From Lachnospiraceae bacterium P6B14 (GTDB lineage: Bacteria; Bacillota; Clostridia; Lachnospirales; Lachnospiraceae), in the NCBI GenBank assembly GCA_000687695.1, contig JHWZ01000001.1:248001-312000 (forward strand): a stretch of 64,000 nt of DNA. The letters run 5' to 3'. Numbering within the stretch: the stretch's first letter is position 1; every line of letters begins with the position of its first letter. The notes under the pieces are model-generated. The model worked only from the letters and a program-made list of their open reading frames with translations. It did no database searches and was not told the origin of the DNA. Position numbers and translations under genes: made by a program. This document shows positions 1 through 8,054 of this stretch, in pieces.

Positions 1-91
1 GGGCAACACATGTAAGCTCATCACCCTTCTCAAAGATAACGGTACCCTTTGCGACCGGGGTGGTTTCGTTGATAGTTAATTCAGCGGACAT
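1..91 (-). CDS. Cyclic-nucleotide-binding-like protein, N-terminal fragment
   Basis: The first 30 codons of a gene run off the left edge of the window. The ATG at 91 follows a good ribosome binding site (GAGGAG, about 5 nt upstream). The peptide begins MSAELTINETTPVAKGTVIF and continues through EKGDELTCVA. That resembles the first strands of a Crp/Fnr-type cyclic-nucleotide-binding beta barrel, where a GxxIFxxGD pattern is usual. Too little is present to say whether a DNA-binding or other effector domain follows. The gene lies downstream of the SRP RNA and a large palindrome on the same strand. Confidence 0.5.
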   Translation of the reverse strand, partial: MSAELTINETTPVAKGTVIFEKGDELTCVA

Positions 92-114
92 CGGTTCTCC
101 TCATGTATAAATAT

Positions 115-210
115 CTGTTCGCGTATCGACGCTCTCTTCACAGAACTACAGATGGACTTCCGGAAGCATGCTTCCGGCTTCCATCTGCAGTTCCGCGCAT
201 ACGCGAACAG
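115..210. repeat. Long imperfect palindrome 3' of the SRP RNA gene
   Basis: The outer arms CTGTTCGCGTAT (115-126) and ATACGCGAACAG (199-210) are perfectly complementary. Inner arms around AACTACAGATGGA (142-154) and TCCATCTGCAGTT (180-192) pair with one mismatch and are capped by GGAAGC/GCTTCC around 164-175. A 15-base unpaired stretch lies on the left side only. It sits about 14 nt after the SRP RNA 3' end on the minus strand and before the next gene. It has no T-tract, so it is not a canonical terminator. See the findings on 3'-end palindromes. Confidence 0.75.
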
Positions 211-223
211 TAGTCTGTATATC

Positions 224-494
224 AAATCCGTGCGCCTCACTTCGAATCTGATCCACCGGACGTTACCACAGCAGTTAACTCGGTCCAGGTGACCCCGCGA
301 CACACAAGGAGCATCGCTTAGTGCTGCTTCCGTCAGGACCTGACACGGTTCACGAGTCCCTGTTGCACAGGACCCAAACGTCAACGCCACTTTCCGTGGG
401 CAGCTCCCAAAGATCAAACCCTCCATGAGACAACACCCCTGCTAGAGCGGATTGCAGGTACAGGGCACCGCTAACTCCCCGGCTGCACGGAAAT
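224..494 (-). ncRNA. ffs: Signal recognition particle RNA, large bacterial type
   Basis: On the minus strand the universal SRP domain IV core is present: GTCAGGTCCTGACGGAAGCA lies near 325-344 with the GGAAGCAG asymmetric loop. Alu-domain sequence also fits Clostridia: GGGGAGTTAGCGGTGCCCTG near the 5' end and CTGCTGTGGTAACGTCC near the 3' end. The ends pair as CCGTGC (485-490) with GCACGG (228-233), giving about 270 nt, the usual size of Bacillus/Clostridium scRNA. The RNA scaffolds Ffh and targets nascent membrane and secreted proteins. The 5' end lies about 11 nt after the HD-GYP gene stop, so the promoter may lie inside that gene. Exact ends are estimated. Confidence 0.92.
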
Positions 495-505
495 CTTAAC
501 AAGTA

Positions 506-2674
506 TTACTCTTTTCCACTGTTGCTCAGATCGGCAGAATCATAATGGATAGCTATCTGTTTTTTGTCGTACATCTTGTAGAACTCCATCATGATACGAT
601 CTGTCACCACGTGTACCTGATCTTCATCCATATTGAGCAGAAGAACGATACGCTGAGTCGCGCTGTACTTCGTTGTCGCATCCACACTTCGAATGGACTT
701 GAGTATCGCACGCTCAAGTATGGTCATCACGCGTTCTGTCTCATCGACGGTTACTCTATGCTCCTGCTCGCTCATCAGTGTAAACAGGAGAAGTCTCACG
801 TGCTGATGGTTGCGTTCCGCAACATCGGTGATGTAATTGAGCATCGTTGTGAACGCCGGAAGGTCGACTTCAAGGCCTCCCTTGTCACGTTTACGATTCT
901 TCAGGACAGATACCAAAGCGCGAAGGTCGGCACTCGCCTTTTCCTGACGCTCGATCTCTTCCTGTCCGCGCCAATGGATATAATATCCATCCTCACTCTG
1001 ATGCTTAGCTACGTAAAGCGCCTTATCCGCACGCTCGTAAACTACGTTGAACTCTTCCTTCTCGTGGTCGATCATGGCGATACCGATCGAAACGTTCAGC
1101 TTGCCGAGCGCCACCTGTTCATTTTTCCTGGCATTCAGCTTCTCACGGAACTTCTCCGCCATACGTGTCGCATGCTCAGGTGTGAGCACTCTCGGGAACA
1201 CAGCCACAAACTCGTCCGCGCCGAATCTGGCCACGATACCCTTCTCCCTGAAGGAAGCGATAAGCTTTGCCACGGTCTGCAGATAAATATCGCCGACCAT
1301 GTAACCCTCTGTCTCGTTTACCACATGGAACTGGTCTATATCGAAGATGAACAGGGTTCCCTGTCCCTGACGTGTTGTCTCCTGCAAAAGCTTTAAGCCG
1401 TAATTTCTGTTGTAAGCGCCGGTCAGCTCGTCGTGCATGTAGTTGTTTGCAAGCTGCTCCTCCTGCTTTTCCATGACACGGGAGAGAAGCTCTGTCGCCT
1501 CGCGAACCTCCTTCGGCTCCTCGTAATGCTCTTCCTGGATGAGGCGTCCCTGCTTGAGGAGGTTGAGCATGGCAGTTCCGGCTTCGGGATCGAACTGGGT
1601 CCCGATTCCCTTCTCGATCTCCTCCATGACGATATCGGGATCGAGTCTGTTTCTGTAAACACGGGTGCTGGTCATCGCGTCATACGCATCCGCCACCGCG
1701 ATGATACGTGCGATCTTCGGAATCTCATCTCCCTCGAGTCCGTCAGGATAGCCCTTGCCGTCATAACGCTCGTGGTGATGCTTCGCACCGACATCTATCT
1801 CAGGGATCATACCGATATCCTTGAGGATATCCGCACCGATCACCGTATGATTCTTCATCAGCTGATACTCATCATCGGTAAGCTTTCCGGGCTTGTTAAG
1901 AACAGAATCCGGCACACCGATCTTTCCGATGTCGTGAAGCAACGCGATAAACTTGATGTCCGCGATCTCACTCTCAGAGTATCCGAGCTCCTTCGCGATG
2001 CTGCCGGAGTAATCCGAAACTCGTCTGGAGTGACCCTGCGTATACTCATCCTTCGCATCTATCGTGTTTGCTATGGTCCGGATGGTCGCGATGGTCATTT
2101 GCTGCATATCTTCACGGAATTTTGAATTTCTTTTATCTATCATTCCGTAAATCTTTGCACCGACGGCTGAAGCCACAAAGCAAAGCGTGATACATGCTAT
2201 CTGGATCTCAACTGCCGCCCATCCGTCTTCACTTATTGTGTTGTTCGAAACACGGATGTATATCTGCATCGCATTTACCAACAGGGCTGTCACACCCGTC
2301 AGAATGATCAGGCCGATATCATGGTAAAGCACCATCAATGATAACAAGGGGAGAATATATGAGAATGTGAGTGGCGTAACACCCGTGATCATGACGAAGG
2401 TATACATGATCAGGTAGCCTATCAGCACGATATAGCGAAGGTAGAACCAGGCCGGTCTCCAATGATAGAGAACAAAAGCCAAAACAGCGGGAAGGATGGT
2501 GATCATCGAGAAGGTGATATAGTACGTCTCTGTACGTAACCCTCTCCAAACCTCTATACCGTAGGCCGTCATCAGTACCAAAACGATAACAAGCCAACCA
2601 TAAACAAGGCCTGCGTTCAGGCGCTCGTCACCCGGTCTGTCCTCTCTTTTTTCGAAATGGAATTTTTCAAACAT
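506..2674 (-). CDS. Membrane HD-GYP c-di-GMP phosphodiesterase with degenerate GGDEF domain
   Basis: The protein has 722 aa. Residues 22-178 hold about six membrane segments. An HD-GYP domain follows (about 200-375) with H247-D248 in HDIGK and the full HHExxDGxGYP signature at 300-310. This is the expected site for hydrolysing c-di-GMP to GMP or pGpG. A GGDEF domain spans about 412-565, but its signature reads GADEF (485-489), so cyclase activity is doubtful. The last 150 residues, including STDATTKYSATQ-like sequence, look like a second, badly decayed cyclase fold. No ribosome site lies near the ATG. A strong one (GGAGAGGGG) instead precedes an out-of-frame ATG at about 2703. The start is therefore by length and topology. 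Confidence 0.88.
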   Translation of the reverse strand: MFEKFHFEKREDRPGDERLNAGLVYGWLVIVLVLMTAYGIEVWRGLRTETYYITFSMITILPAVLAFVLYHWRPAWFYLRYIVLIGYLIMYTFVMITGVTPLTFSYILPLLSLMVLYHDIGLIILTGVTALLVNAMQIYIRVSNNTISEDGWAAVEIQIACITLCFVASAVGAKIYGMIDKRNSKFREDMQQMTIATIRTIANTIDAKDEYTQGHSRRVSDYSGSIAKELGYSESEIADIKFIALLHDIGKIGVPDSVLNKPGKLTDDEYQLMKNHTVIGADILKDIGMIPEIDVGAKHHHERYDGKGYPDGLEGDEIPKIARIIAVADAYDAMTSTRVYRNRLDPDIVMEEIEKGIGTQFDPEAGTAMLNLLKQGRLIQEEHYEEPKEVREATELLSRVMEKQEEQLANNYMHDELTGAYNRNYGLKLLQETTRQGQGTLFIFDIDQFHVVNETEGYMVGDIYLQTVAKLIASFREKGIVARFGADEFVAVFPRVLTPEHATRMAEKFREKLNARKNEQVALGKLNVSIGIAMIDHEKEEFNVVYERADKALYVAKHQSEDGYYIHWRGQEEIERQEKASADLRALVSVLKNRKRDKGGLEVDLPAFTTMLNYITDVAERNHQHVRLLLFTLMSEQEHRVTVDETERVMTILERAILKSIRSVDATTKYSATQRIVLLLNMDEDQVHVVTDRIMMEFYKMYDKKQIAIHYDSADLSNSGKE

Positions 2675-2733
2675 AGGCTGTGTACGTCGGATCCTTCCGA
2701 CATTCCCCTCTCCTGACCGATCCTGCGGTCATT

Positions 2734-3198
2734 TTAACGTTTTTTCCGAAGCTCTTTGAAAAATGAACTCATCAGCGTCTGGCACTCCTCTGTGAGCACA
2801 CCCTCCGTAAGTTTTACACGATGATTGAACCCGTCCACACTAAAAAGGTCAAGCACCGATCCCGCACAACCTGCCTTTGGGTTGCGGGCTCCGATCACAA
2901 CTCTCGGTATCCTGGCCTGGACGATCGCACCCGCACACATGGGACACGGTTCCAAAGTCACATACAGCGTGCAGTCCTCGAGTCTCCAATCACCGATACG
3001 CTTAGAAGCCTGCTCTATCGCAAAAATCTCCGCATGGGCAAGTGCCCTTTTTTCACGATTTCTCCGATTGTATCCCCGCCCTATGATTTTTCCGTCGTAT
3101 ACAATCACGCAGCCAATGGGAGTTTCGTCCTTTTTGTAGGCTTTTTTAGCCAGCTTCACAGCTTCGCTCATAAAAAAAACATCATCACAGACTTTCAT
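2734..3198 (-). CDS. tadA: tRNA-specific adenosine deaminase TadA
   Basis: The 154-aa protein belongs to the cytidine/deoxycytidylate deaminase fold. HAEIFAIEQA carries the zinc-binding His and catalytic Glu, and PCPMCAGA carries the two zinc-binding Cys. PIGCVIV and NRREKRALAHAE match TadA, which converts A34 to inosine in tRNA-Arg(ACG). The length is normal for the family. No Shine-Dalgarno sequence precedes the ATG. A promoter at 3206-3234 would start the transcript at about the first base of the gene, suggesting leaderless expression. An internal Met (codon 10) also lacks a ribosome site. Confidence 0.93.
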   Translation of the reverse strand: MKVCDDVFFMSEAVKLAKKAYKKDETPIGCVIVYDGKIIGRGYNRRNREKRALAHAEIFAIEQASKRIGDWRLEDCTLYVTLEPCPMCAGAIVQARIPRVVIGARNPKAGCAGSVLDLFSVDGFNHRVKLTEGVLTEECQTLMSSFFKELRKKR

Positions 3199-3205
3199 AT
3201 GTTAT

Positions 3206-3234
3206 ATAATACCCGATTTTGCGAAAAAAAACAA
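3206..3234 (-). promoter_or_regulatory. tadA promoter
   Basis: On the minus strand TTGTTT (3229-3234) and TATTAT (3206-3211) are separated by 17 bp. Only 7 bp separate the -10 box from the tadA ATG, so the predicted +1 coincides with the start codon. Confidence 0.6.
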
Positions 3235-3267
3235 CCATAAATTTGTATTTTTCACAAAAAATCGTTC

Positions 3268-3296
3268 TTGAAAAATCCTTCGTCGCGCTATATAAT
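3268..3296 (+). promoter_or_regulatory. trpS promoter
   Basis: TTGAAA (3268-3273) and a perfect TATAAT (3291-3296) are separated by 17 bp. The predicted leader to trpS is about 30 nt. No T-box structure lies between promoter and gene. Confidence 0.8.
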
Positions 3297-3332
3297 ATAG
3301 TCTGTGATTGTTTTTTTAGGAGGAATGAAGAA

Positions 3333-4379
3333 ATGAAGAAGATAATACTGACCGGCGACCGCCCCACAGGACGGCTTCACGTCGGGCATTACGTAGGTTC
3401 TCTGCGTCGCAGAGTCGAGCTCCAGAACTCAGGAGAATATGATGAGATCCACATCATGATCGCGGATGCACAGGCTCTGACCGACAATGCGGATAACCCT
3501 GAGAAGGTAAAGAGCAATATCTCCGAGGTCGCACTTGACTATCTTTCCTGCGGAATAGATCCGGAAAAGTCAAACATCCTCGTACAGTCCTACATATCGG
3601 AGCTGACGGAGTTGACCTTCTACTACTCCAACCTGGTGACGGTATCTCGTCTTCAGAGAAACCCAACGGTCAAAGCCGAAATCCAGATGAGAGGCTTCAA
3701 CACGAGTATTCCGGTAGGATTTTTCACGTATCCGATCAGCCAGGCTGCTGATATCACCGCGTTTAAGGCAACTACCGTGCCTGTCGGAGAGGATCAGCTT
3801 CCGATGCTGGAGCAGGCAAGAGAGATCGTGAGAAGCTTTAACTCGACATATGATGAGGTTCTGGTAGAGCCAAAGGCACTGTTGCCTGAAAACGAGGTTT
3901 GTTCGAGACTTCCGGGAGTAGACGGCAAGGCAAAGATGAGCAAATCTCTCGGAAATGCCATCTATCTCGCTGACGATCCTGAAGATATCAGAAAAAAGGT
4001 CATGAGCATGTTCACCGATCCGAATCACATTCGTGTCGAGGATCCCGGCTCACTCGAAGGAAACACGGTATTTACCTACCTTGACGCGTTCTGCAAGGAT
4101 GACATGTTCGCGGAGCATCTCCCGGAGTACCAGAACCTTCAGGAGATGAAGGACCACTACACACGTGGCGGCCTGGGCGACGTAAAGGTAAAGAAATTCC
4201 TCTACGAGGTACTGATGGAGGAGCTTTCACCTATACAGGCAAAGAGAAAAGAGCTCGAAAAGGACGTTCCGGCAGTAATGGAAATCCTCAGAAAGGGTAG
4301 CATGGAAGCCCGTGAGATCGCAGCAAACACGCTCGATGAAGTGAAGACGGCTATGAAAATAAACTATTGGAGCGCATAA
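3333..4379 (+). CDS. trpS: Tryptophanyl-tRNA synthetase
   Basis: This 348-aa class I aminoacyl-tRNA synthetase charges tRNA-Trp. The ATP-binding signature appears as [11 protein letters not shown] near the N terminus and the second as KMSKSLGNA. The start at 3333 is chosen because AGGAGG lies at 3318-3323; the reading frame stays open 38 codons upstream but without a ribosome site. The gene is monocistronic and convergent with bioY. Its last codons and TAA stop fall inside the conserved left boundary of a family B palindrome, which replaces a normal terminator. The leader is too short for a T-box. Confidence 0.96.
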   Translation: MKKIILTGDRPTGRLHVGHYVGSLRRRVELQNSGEYDEIHIMIADAQALTDNADNPEKVKSNISEVALDYLSCGIDPEKSNILVQSYISELTELTFYYSNLVTVSRLQRNPTVKAEIQMRGFNTSIPVGFFTYPISQAADITAFKATTVPVGEDQLPMLEQAREIVRSFNSTYDEVLVEPKALLPENEVCSRLPGVDGKAKMSKSLGNAIYLADDPEDIRKKVMSMFTDPNHIRVEDPGSLEGNTVFTYLDAFCKDDMFAEHLPEYQNLQEMKDHYTRGGLGDVKVKKFLYEVLMEELSPIQAKRKELEKDVPAVMEILRKGSMEAREIAANTLDEVKTAMKINYWSA

Positions 4380-4496
4380 GGCATGAGGCTGTGCATGTGC
4401 ATGTGACATGCATGCGTGCATGCAGTAGCACATGCATGTGCACAGGAGAGTCCAACGGACGACAAGTGACCGAAGGTCACTTGTAGGTATGCCTTA
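4369..4496. repeat. Family B branched palindrome between trpS and bioY
   Basis: The closing stem TAAGGCAT (4377-4384) pairs with ATGCCTTA (4489-4496). Inside are a 16-bp imperfect hairpin (4390-4405 with 4429-4444, 14 of 16 paired) with a GCATGC-rich loop, and a perfect 10-bp hairpin (4462-4471 with 4475-4484). The block CCAACGGACGACAAG (4452-4466) and the left boundary GGAGCGCATAAGGCATGAG (4369-4387) recur in the copy at 32.8 kb. The trpS stop and the last bioY codons lie inside it. Confidence 0.8.
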
Positions 4497-5049
4497 CACG
4501 CGGCCCCACTATGACCGCGATCACGATCTTTGCGATATCACCCGGGATAAACGGGATGACGCAGAGCATAAGCGAAGCTCCAACCGGCGTTCCGGTAGAT
4601 ATCACAAACCATGCGGTTCCAAGCAGATATAAAACTGCAGTTGCTATAACAAGACCGAAAGCCTCGATCACCCGCGTCAAAACGGCGCCGCGTGACGGGG
4701 TTTTCTTTTTTTTCGCTAAAACTATAAAGACCCCGCCTATCACGAGCATCGGTACATATCCGATCAGGTATCCGCCGGTAGGGCCGGCAAGCTTGCCGAC
4801 ACCTCCCTGAAACCCTGTAAATACAGGAAGTCCGGCCAATCCCAAAAGCAGATATAATACACATGAGACGACCGCACATCTGTATCCCACGGCATATATG
4901 GAAATATATAATACAAGTGTCATAAGAGATATGGGCACAGGGCCGATCGGTATGGATATCGGACCCACCACACAGAATACAGCCGCAGTAAGCGCGGTGA
5001 TCACAAGCATGAAAACATGGTTTCTATTTGTTGCAACACTCGATGACAT
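4477..5049 (-). CDS. bioY: Biotin ECF transporter substrate-binding subunit BioY
   Basis: The 190-aa integral membrane protein has about six hydrophobic helices. It carries the BioY hallmark GKLAGPTGGYLIGY in the middle and PGDIAKI near the C terminus. BioY is the S component that captures biotin and works alone or with the shared EcfAAT module, which is not in this window. The ribosome site GGAGGTGC lies just before the ATG. A probable BirA operator overlaps the promoter, fitting repression by biotin. The last codons, through the TGA, are encoded within the family B palindrome shared with the trpS 3' end. Confidence 0.95.
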   Translation of the reverse strand: MSSSVATNRNHVFMLVITALTAAVFCVVGPISIPIGPVPISLMTLVLYISIYAVGYRCAVVSCVLYLLLGLAGLPVFTGFQGGVGKLAGPTGGYLIGYVPMLVIGGVFIVLAKKKKTPSRGAVLTRVIEAFGLVIATAVLYLLGTAWFVISTGTPVGASLMLCVIPFIPGDIAKIVIAVIVGPRVRHTYK

Positions 5050-5064
5050 TTTGCACCTCCATTT

Positions 5065-5116
5065 TGGTAAACCATTTTTATAGTATAAGTTTACCTTTTT
5101 CTCTCCGCTCTGTCAA
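5065..5116 (-). promoter_or_regulatory. bioY promoter overlapped by a BirA-like operator
   Basis: On the minus strand TTGACA (5111-5116) and TAAACT (5088-5093) are separated by 17 bp. On the plus strand, half-sites TGGTAAACC (5065-5073) and AGTTTACCT (5088-5096) are separated by 14 bp. They resemble the known biotin operator pattern TTGTAAACC-N14-16-GGTTTACAA, with two differences in each half. The right half covers the -10 box. The BirA link is inference from this match and the gene product. Confidence 0.65.
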
Positions 5117-5206
5117 GTACTTATCAACACAATCCACAAAAACGACGTAAAACGCCCTACTTTTTTGTCTAAATGGTAGGATTCGCTGTCTCAATGCATC
5201 TTGTGT

Positions 5207-5230
5207 TTACAGAACATTCCACGGTATAAT
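5207..5230 (+). promoter_or_regulatory. Promoter of the small-protein cassette
   Basis: A weak -35 TTGTGT lies about 18 bp before a perfect TATAAT (5225-5230). The transcript would cover the two short frames at 5275 and 5362 and end at the terminator near 5655. Confidence 0.55.
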
Positions 5231-5274
5231 GATAGTAAGAAAGGCAGCCCGAAGAAAGGAGGGCAGAAGATAGG

Positions 5275-5340
5275 ATGAACCCACGGGGATGCCTGACCAA
5301 AAATCATTTACAATGTCTATTACATCACAGCACCTTCTAA
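5275..5340 (+). CDS. Possible 21-codon leader peptide
   Basis: A short frame (MNPRGCLTKNHLQCLLHHST plus F) follows an excellent ribosome site, AAGGAGGG at 5257-5264. It ends 21 nt before the next small gene. I recognise no family. It could be a translated leader or a chance frame. The strong Shine-Dalgarno sequence is the main support. Confidence 0.3.
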   Translation: MNPRGCLTKNHLQCLLHHSTF

Positions 5341-5361
5341 ACAATTATGAGAGGAGTATAT

Positions 5362-5568
5362 ATGGAACCAAGAATACGTTTTCTGGATCAGCTGAACTAT
5401 GCCAAGGCTCACGGAATAGGGATCGATATCGAAGGCGTTTCCTATAACCATCGACACCCGCAGGATGTGATCAGCATCATGCAAAGCGGCAGTTATATGG
5501 TTGACTATGAGAGCGATTTTACAGGGCATATTACCGCGATCCATATAAATAATGTTGATCGTTCATAG
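5362..5568 (+). CDS. Conserved-looking 68-aa small protein of unknown function
   Basis: The ATG at 5362 follows GAGAGGAG closely. An in-frame ATG at 5347 overlaps that ribosome site and is less likely. The product (MEPRIRFLDQLNYAKAHGIG and onward) is soluble, slightly acidic, and has no signal peptide or membrane segment. Motifs such as IDIEGVSYNHRHPQD give no family I can name. The gene has its own promoter and a following terminator, so it is expressed as a short independent unit. No function is proposed. Confidence 0.55.
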   Translation: MEPRIRFLDQLNYAKAHGIGIDIEGVSYNHRHPQDVISIMQSGSYMVDYESDFTGHITAIHINNVDRS

Positions 5569-5625
5569 TTTTTTCCGAAGTGAAGACGCATATATGTACA
5601 CCAATGGATCAACTCCTTTTATAGC

Positions 5626-5656
5626 AAAAAAAGAGCCATCTTACGATGGCTCTTTT
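5626..5656. terminator. Bidirectional terminator between small-protein gene and mecA
   Basis: AAAGAGCCATC and GATGGCTCTTT form an 11-bp stem with a TTAC loop, flanked by an A-tract on the left and a T-tract on the right. It can end transcription from both sides. Confidence 0.85.
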
Positions 5657-5670
5657 GGATTATGCCATGA

Positions 5671-6486
5671 TCAAAGCTTCGAAAGCTGGAACAATGCTTT
5701 ATCCTTTATGATTATCTTGTAATGCTCGTTGAAATAATCCTGCGTAGCATATGTGATATTTTCTTCGGATCCGTACTCGGATATGGTCGAACATGCCGAA
5801 TGGAATGCATGTTTGCCATTGCCACGGTTCAGAAGAAGATAGTACTTCTTTCCTACCGTATCCTTCCAGATGGTGTTTTTGCCATTGTAACCGGAAGTAA
5901 CACGATGCGCAGCCTCTATGATCGGATTTATCGATACAAATGAGAATACCTTTACCCTCTCATGAAGGTTATCACTCTTCTTCTGCTTGGTCGGCTTGGC
6001 TGTGCCGTTTGACGCACCTGCGAGTGCCTCCGAAAGCGGGATGAATTTCGAATCCTGATCCGCCTCCGCCTCATCAGGGTTTTTATCATAAAGCTGGTCA
6101 AAGCAATCCATGAGATCATCGAAGTTTACACTCGTGTTCTCCTCATCCTCCAAACCAATATCCGCAAAATCGGCATCCACATCCTCTTCCTCCGCTTCAG
6201 GAAGGTTGAAGTTCGCAAATCTCTCATCAAACTCCTGAGGATCGTCAACCTTTGTAATAACCAATACCAATGATTCCTTTGATGTCGGTATGGCCTCAAT
6301 CATCAGCGGTATATCTTCCGCTTCAAACCCAAAATCGATATTCGCCTGCTCCATCATGTCACGGAACAGCTCTTTCGCACGATCAGAACCATAAGCAAGC
6401 TCACTGATCTTAATGTGGCGCTCAACAAGGTCTCTCTTCGAAAGTGTGCATCTGATCTGATTGTCACTGATTCGTTCGATTCGCAT
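5671..6486 (-). CDS. mecA: Adaptor protein MecA
   Basis: The 271-aa protein begins MRIERISDNQIRCTLSKRDL, the typical MecA N-terminal degron-recognition domain. An acidic linker follows (about 90-150) and then a C-terminal ClpC-binding domain (about 175-271). MecA delivers substrates such as competence regulators to the ClpCP protease and drives ClpC assembly. The ribosome site AAAGGGGGT is 8 nt from the ATG. The gene stands alone between its own promoter and the bidirectional terminator. Confidence 0.93.
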   Translation of the reverse strand: MRIERISDNQIRCTLSKRDLVERHIKISELAYGSDRAKELFRDMMEQANIDFGFEAEDIPLMIEAIPTSKESLVLVITKVDDPQEFDERFANFNLPEAEEEDVDADFADIGLEDEENTSVNFDDLMDCFDQLYDKNPDEAEADQDSKFIPLSEALAGASNGTAKPTKQKKSDNLHERVKVFSFVSINPIIEAAHRVTSGYNGKNTIWKDTVGKKYYLLLNRGNGKHAFHSACSTISEYGSEENITYATQDYFNEHYKIIIKDKALFQLSKL

Positions 6487-6528
6487 AGGTCATACCCCCT
6501 TTCTTATCACACAGATATGTTTCCATGA

Positions 6529-6557
6529 ATTATATCGGATAAAACCTTATAAGTCAA
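6529..6557 (-). promoter_or_regulatory. mecA promoter
   Basis: On the minus strand TTGACT (6552-6557) and TATAAT (6529-6534) are 17 bp apart, with about 35 nt of leader before mecA. Confidence 0.8.
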
Positions 6558-6584
6558 GAGATTTTCGGGTACATTTTCCAAAAA

Positions 6585-8054
6585 TCATGCCTTCCATATA
6601 TTCACCGTACAGGTCTCAGCACCATTAAACATTGTCTTTAGCCATCCGGAGCCGTTTGCCACCTCGGATGGATCAATGGTAGCCAAAATCAGCGATGGGT
6701 CCTGCCCCTTTCCGTCGGCACCCAAATTATTTACGGTCTGACGGAATATCATAAGGTATCTGCTGGAATCACCTCCGAACAGCACAAGACTTCCCGCAGG
6801 CCATCTGGTCGCATTACGATTCATCTCATTCGTAGGCAACCCCGCCGGATCCGCAATATAGTAACGATCTACAGGATTATACGGTATCATCACAAGCGGA
6901 AAGGGCTTGTCATATGACAGCTTATTATAAAATGTCATTGCGGCGTTGCATGATTGGTTTATATTCGCATTATAGTTAAATCCGTTTGTCTCTATCTTTA
7001 TCCTTGGTCCGACATAGACAGGAAGCGGTGTAGGAGTCGCCGACCCACTGGGTCTCGGCGATGTACTCGCTCCCGGTGAAGCCGAAGCTCCGGGTGACGT
7101 ACTCGGTCTCGGCGATCCGCTCGCACCCGGCGACGTACTCGGCCTCGGCGATCCTGAGTATGTCGGCGTCGGGACACCCGAAGGCCACGGCGATGCGCTC
7201 GCAGACGGTCTCGGTGTCAAAGACGGTGTCGGAGTCGGGCTCGAAGGAAGAGTGGATCTGATGATCGTTACGGATTTAGGTCCGTTTCCGAGAGCCTCCT
7301 TAAGACCGGTGGCATTCATGATCCTGCCAAGTCTGGTATAAGCGTATCCGCTTGTATGATCCTCATATGTCAGTTCATATCTCGAGTTACCAAACAGCAT
7401 AAAATCTCCCGCAAGAAGATTTTTCGGTTTGTACTCCTCCATTGGATAAATGATCCCGTCAGGATCCTCACCTATTTTTGTATTACTATTTAAATCAGTG
7501 AGGTACAGTGTTTTCGGAAGTGTACTGTACAACATCCTACCGCATGTATTATCAAGTATTGTCATAGGGAACTGCTTAACATTAGTTCCGTTTACTATAA
7601 GCACGGCCTGCATAGCTCCTCCGAGCTGTGCTGTAGGAGACGGCGTCGGCGACGCGGACGCACCATTACTGAAGATTTTTATCTTTGTCCATGTGGTCGT
7701 ACTTCTTTTTTTCTTTCCGGATTTGCAGGTTACTTTTACACTAATTTTTACGGTACCGGTATTCCTGGCGGTGATCAATCCGTTTTTATTTACAGTCGCT
7801 TTATTTTTGTTTGATGAGGTGTATTTTATCGATGTTTTTCCGAATGTATTATTCGTTTTTACATTCAGCTGTCTTCCGTGACCGATCTCTAATTTATATG
7901 TTTTTTTAGTTATAAATTTACCGCTTATTATAAGCTTAACTGTGGGCGAAGACGCTGAAAGAGCATCCGATGAAGACGGGAGTATCCCTATCATCAGACA
8001 CAGGCAAAGCCACAAGGCTACTCTGCGATATATATTCTTTACATTACTTCTCAT
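6585..8054 (-). CDS. Secreted Ser/Pro-repeat protein with Ig-like and cyclophilin-like modules
   Basis: The 489-aa protein starts with a signal peptide (NVKNIYRRVALWLCLCLMIG). A bacterial Ig-like group 2 module follows (about 37-130, ATVNKNGLITARNTGTVKIS). Two similar modules (about 145-262 and 350-489) flank a Ser/Pro/Thr linker (about 268-345). The modules resemble the cyclophilin-like fold: FPMTILDNTCGRML, then GDFMLFG, then LGRI. That assignment is tentative. The linker has 12-residue repeats. There is no cell-wall sorting signal. ATG 8054 is preferred because GGGAGAG lies 8 nt upstream; a GTG at 8063 is possible. The gene overlaps the upstream DUF1858-like gene by 11 bp. Confidence 0.7.
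   Translation of the reverse strand: MRSNVKNIYRRVALWLCLCLMIGILPSSSDALSASSPTVKLIISGKFITKKTYKLEIGHGRQLNVKTNNTFGKTSIKYTSSNKNKATVNKNGLITARNTGTVKISVKVTCKSGKKKRSTTTWTKIKIFSNGASASPTPSPTAQLGGAMQAVLIVNGTNVKQFPMTILDNTCGRMLYSTLPKTLYLTDLNSNTKIGEDPDGIIYPMEEYKPKNLLAGDFMLFGNSRYELTYEDHTSGYAYTRLGRIMNATGLKEALGNGPKSVTIIRSTLPSSPTPTPSLTPRPSASASPWPSGVPTPTYSGSPRPSTSPGASGSPRPSTSPGASASPGASTSPRPSGSATPTPLPVYVGPRIKIETNGFNYNANINQSCNAAMTFYNKLSYDKPFPLVMIPYNPVDRYYIADPAGLPTNEMNRNATRWPAGSLVLFGGDSSRYLMIFRQTVNNLGADGKGQDPSLILATIDPSEVANGSGWLKTMFNGAETCTVNIWKA
7040..7215. repeat. Degenerate 36-bp tandem repeat inside the secreted protein gene
   Basis: About four imperfect 36-bp units encode 12-residue Ser/Pro repeats (PRPSTSPGASGS). 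The phase is kept at codon level, so it is a coding repeat and a likely site of length variation. Confidence 0.75.

Noticed and set aside
76-426. 116-codon minus-strand frame across the SRP RNA
   Set aside because: The region has a clear SRP RNA structure, and the frame has no ribosome site or recognisable protein.
2672-2705. 28-codon overlapping frame with a strong ribosome site before the HD-GYP gene
   Set aside because: It overlaps the main gene out of frame and has no recognisable product; it could be a regulatory upstream frame but support is only the GGAGAGGGG site.
3297-3332. T-box leader before trpS
   Set aside because: Only about 30 nt separate the predicted start from the gene; no specifier loop or antiterminator fits.
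4406-4428. GCATGC-rich loops as a recombination attachment site
   Set aside because: No integrase gene or second matching site lies in the window; the sequence is better explained as a hairpin loop of a repeat element.
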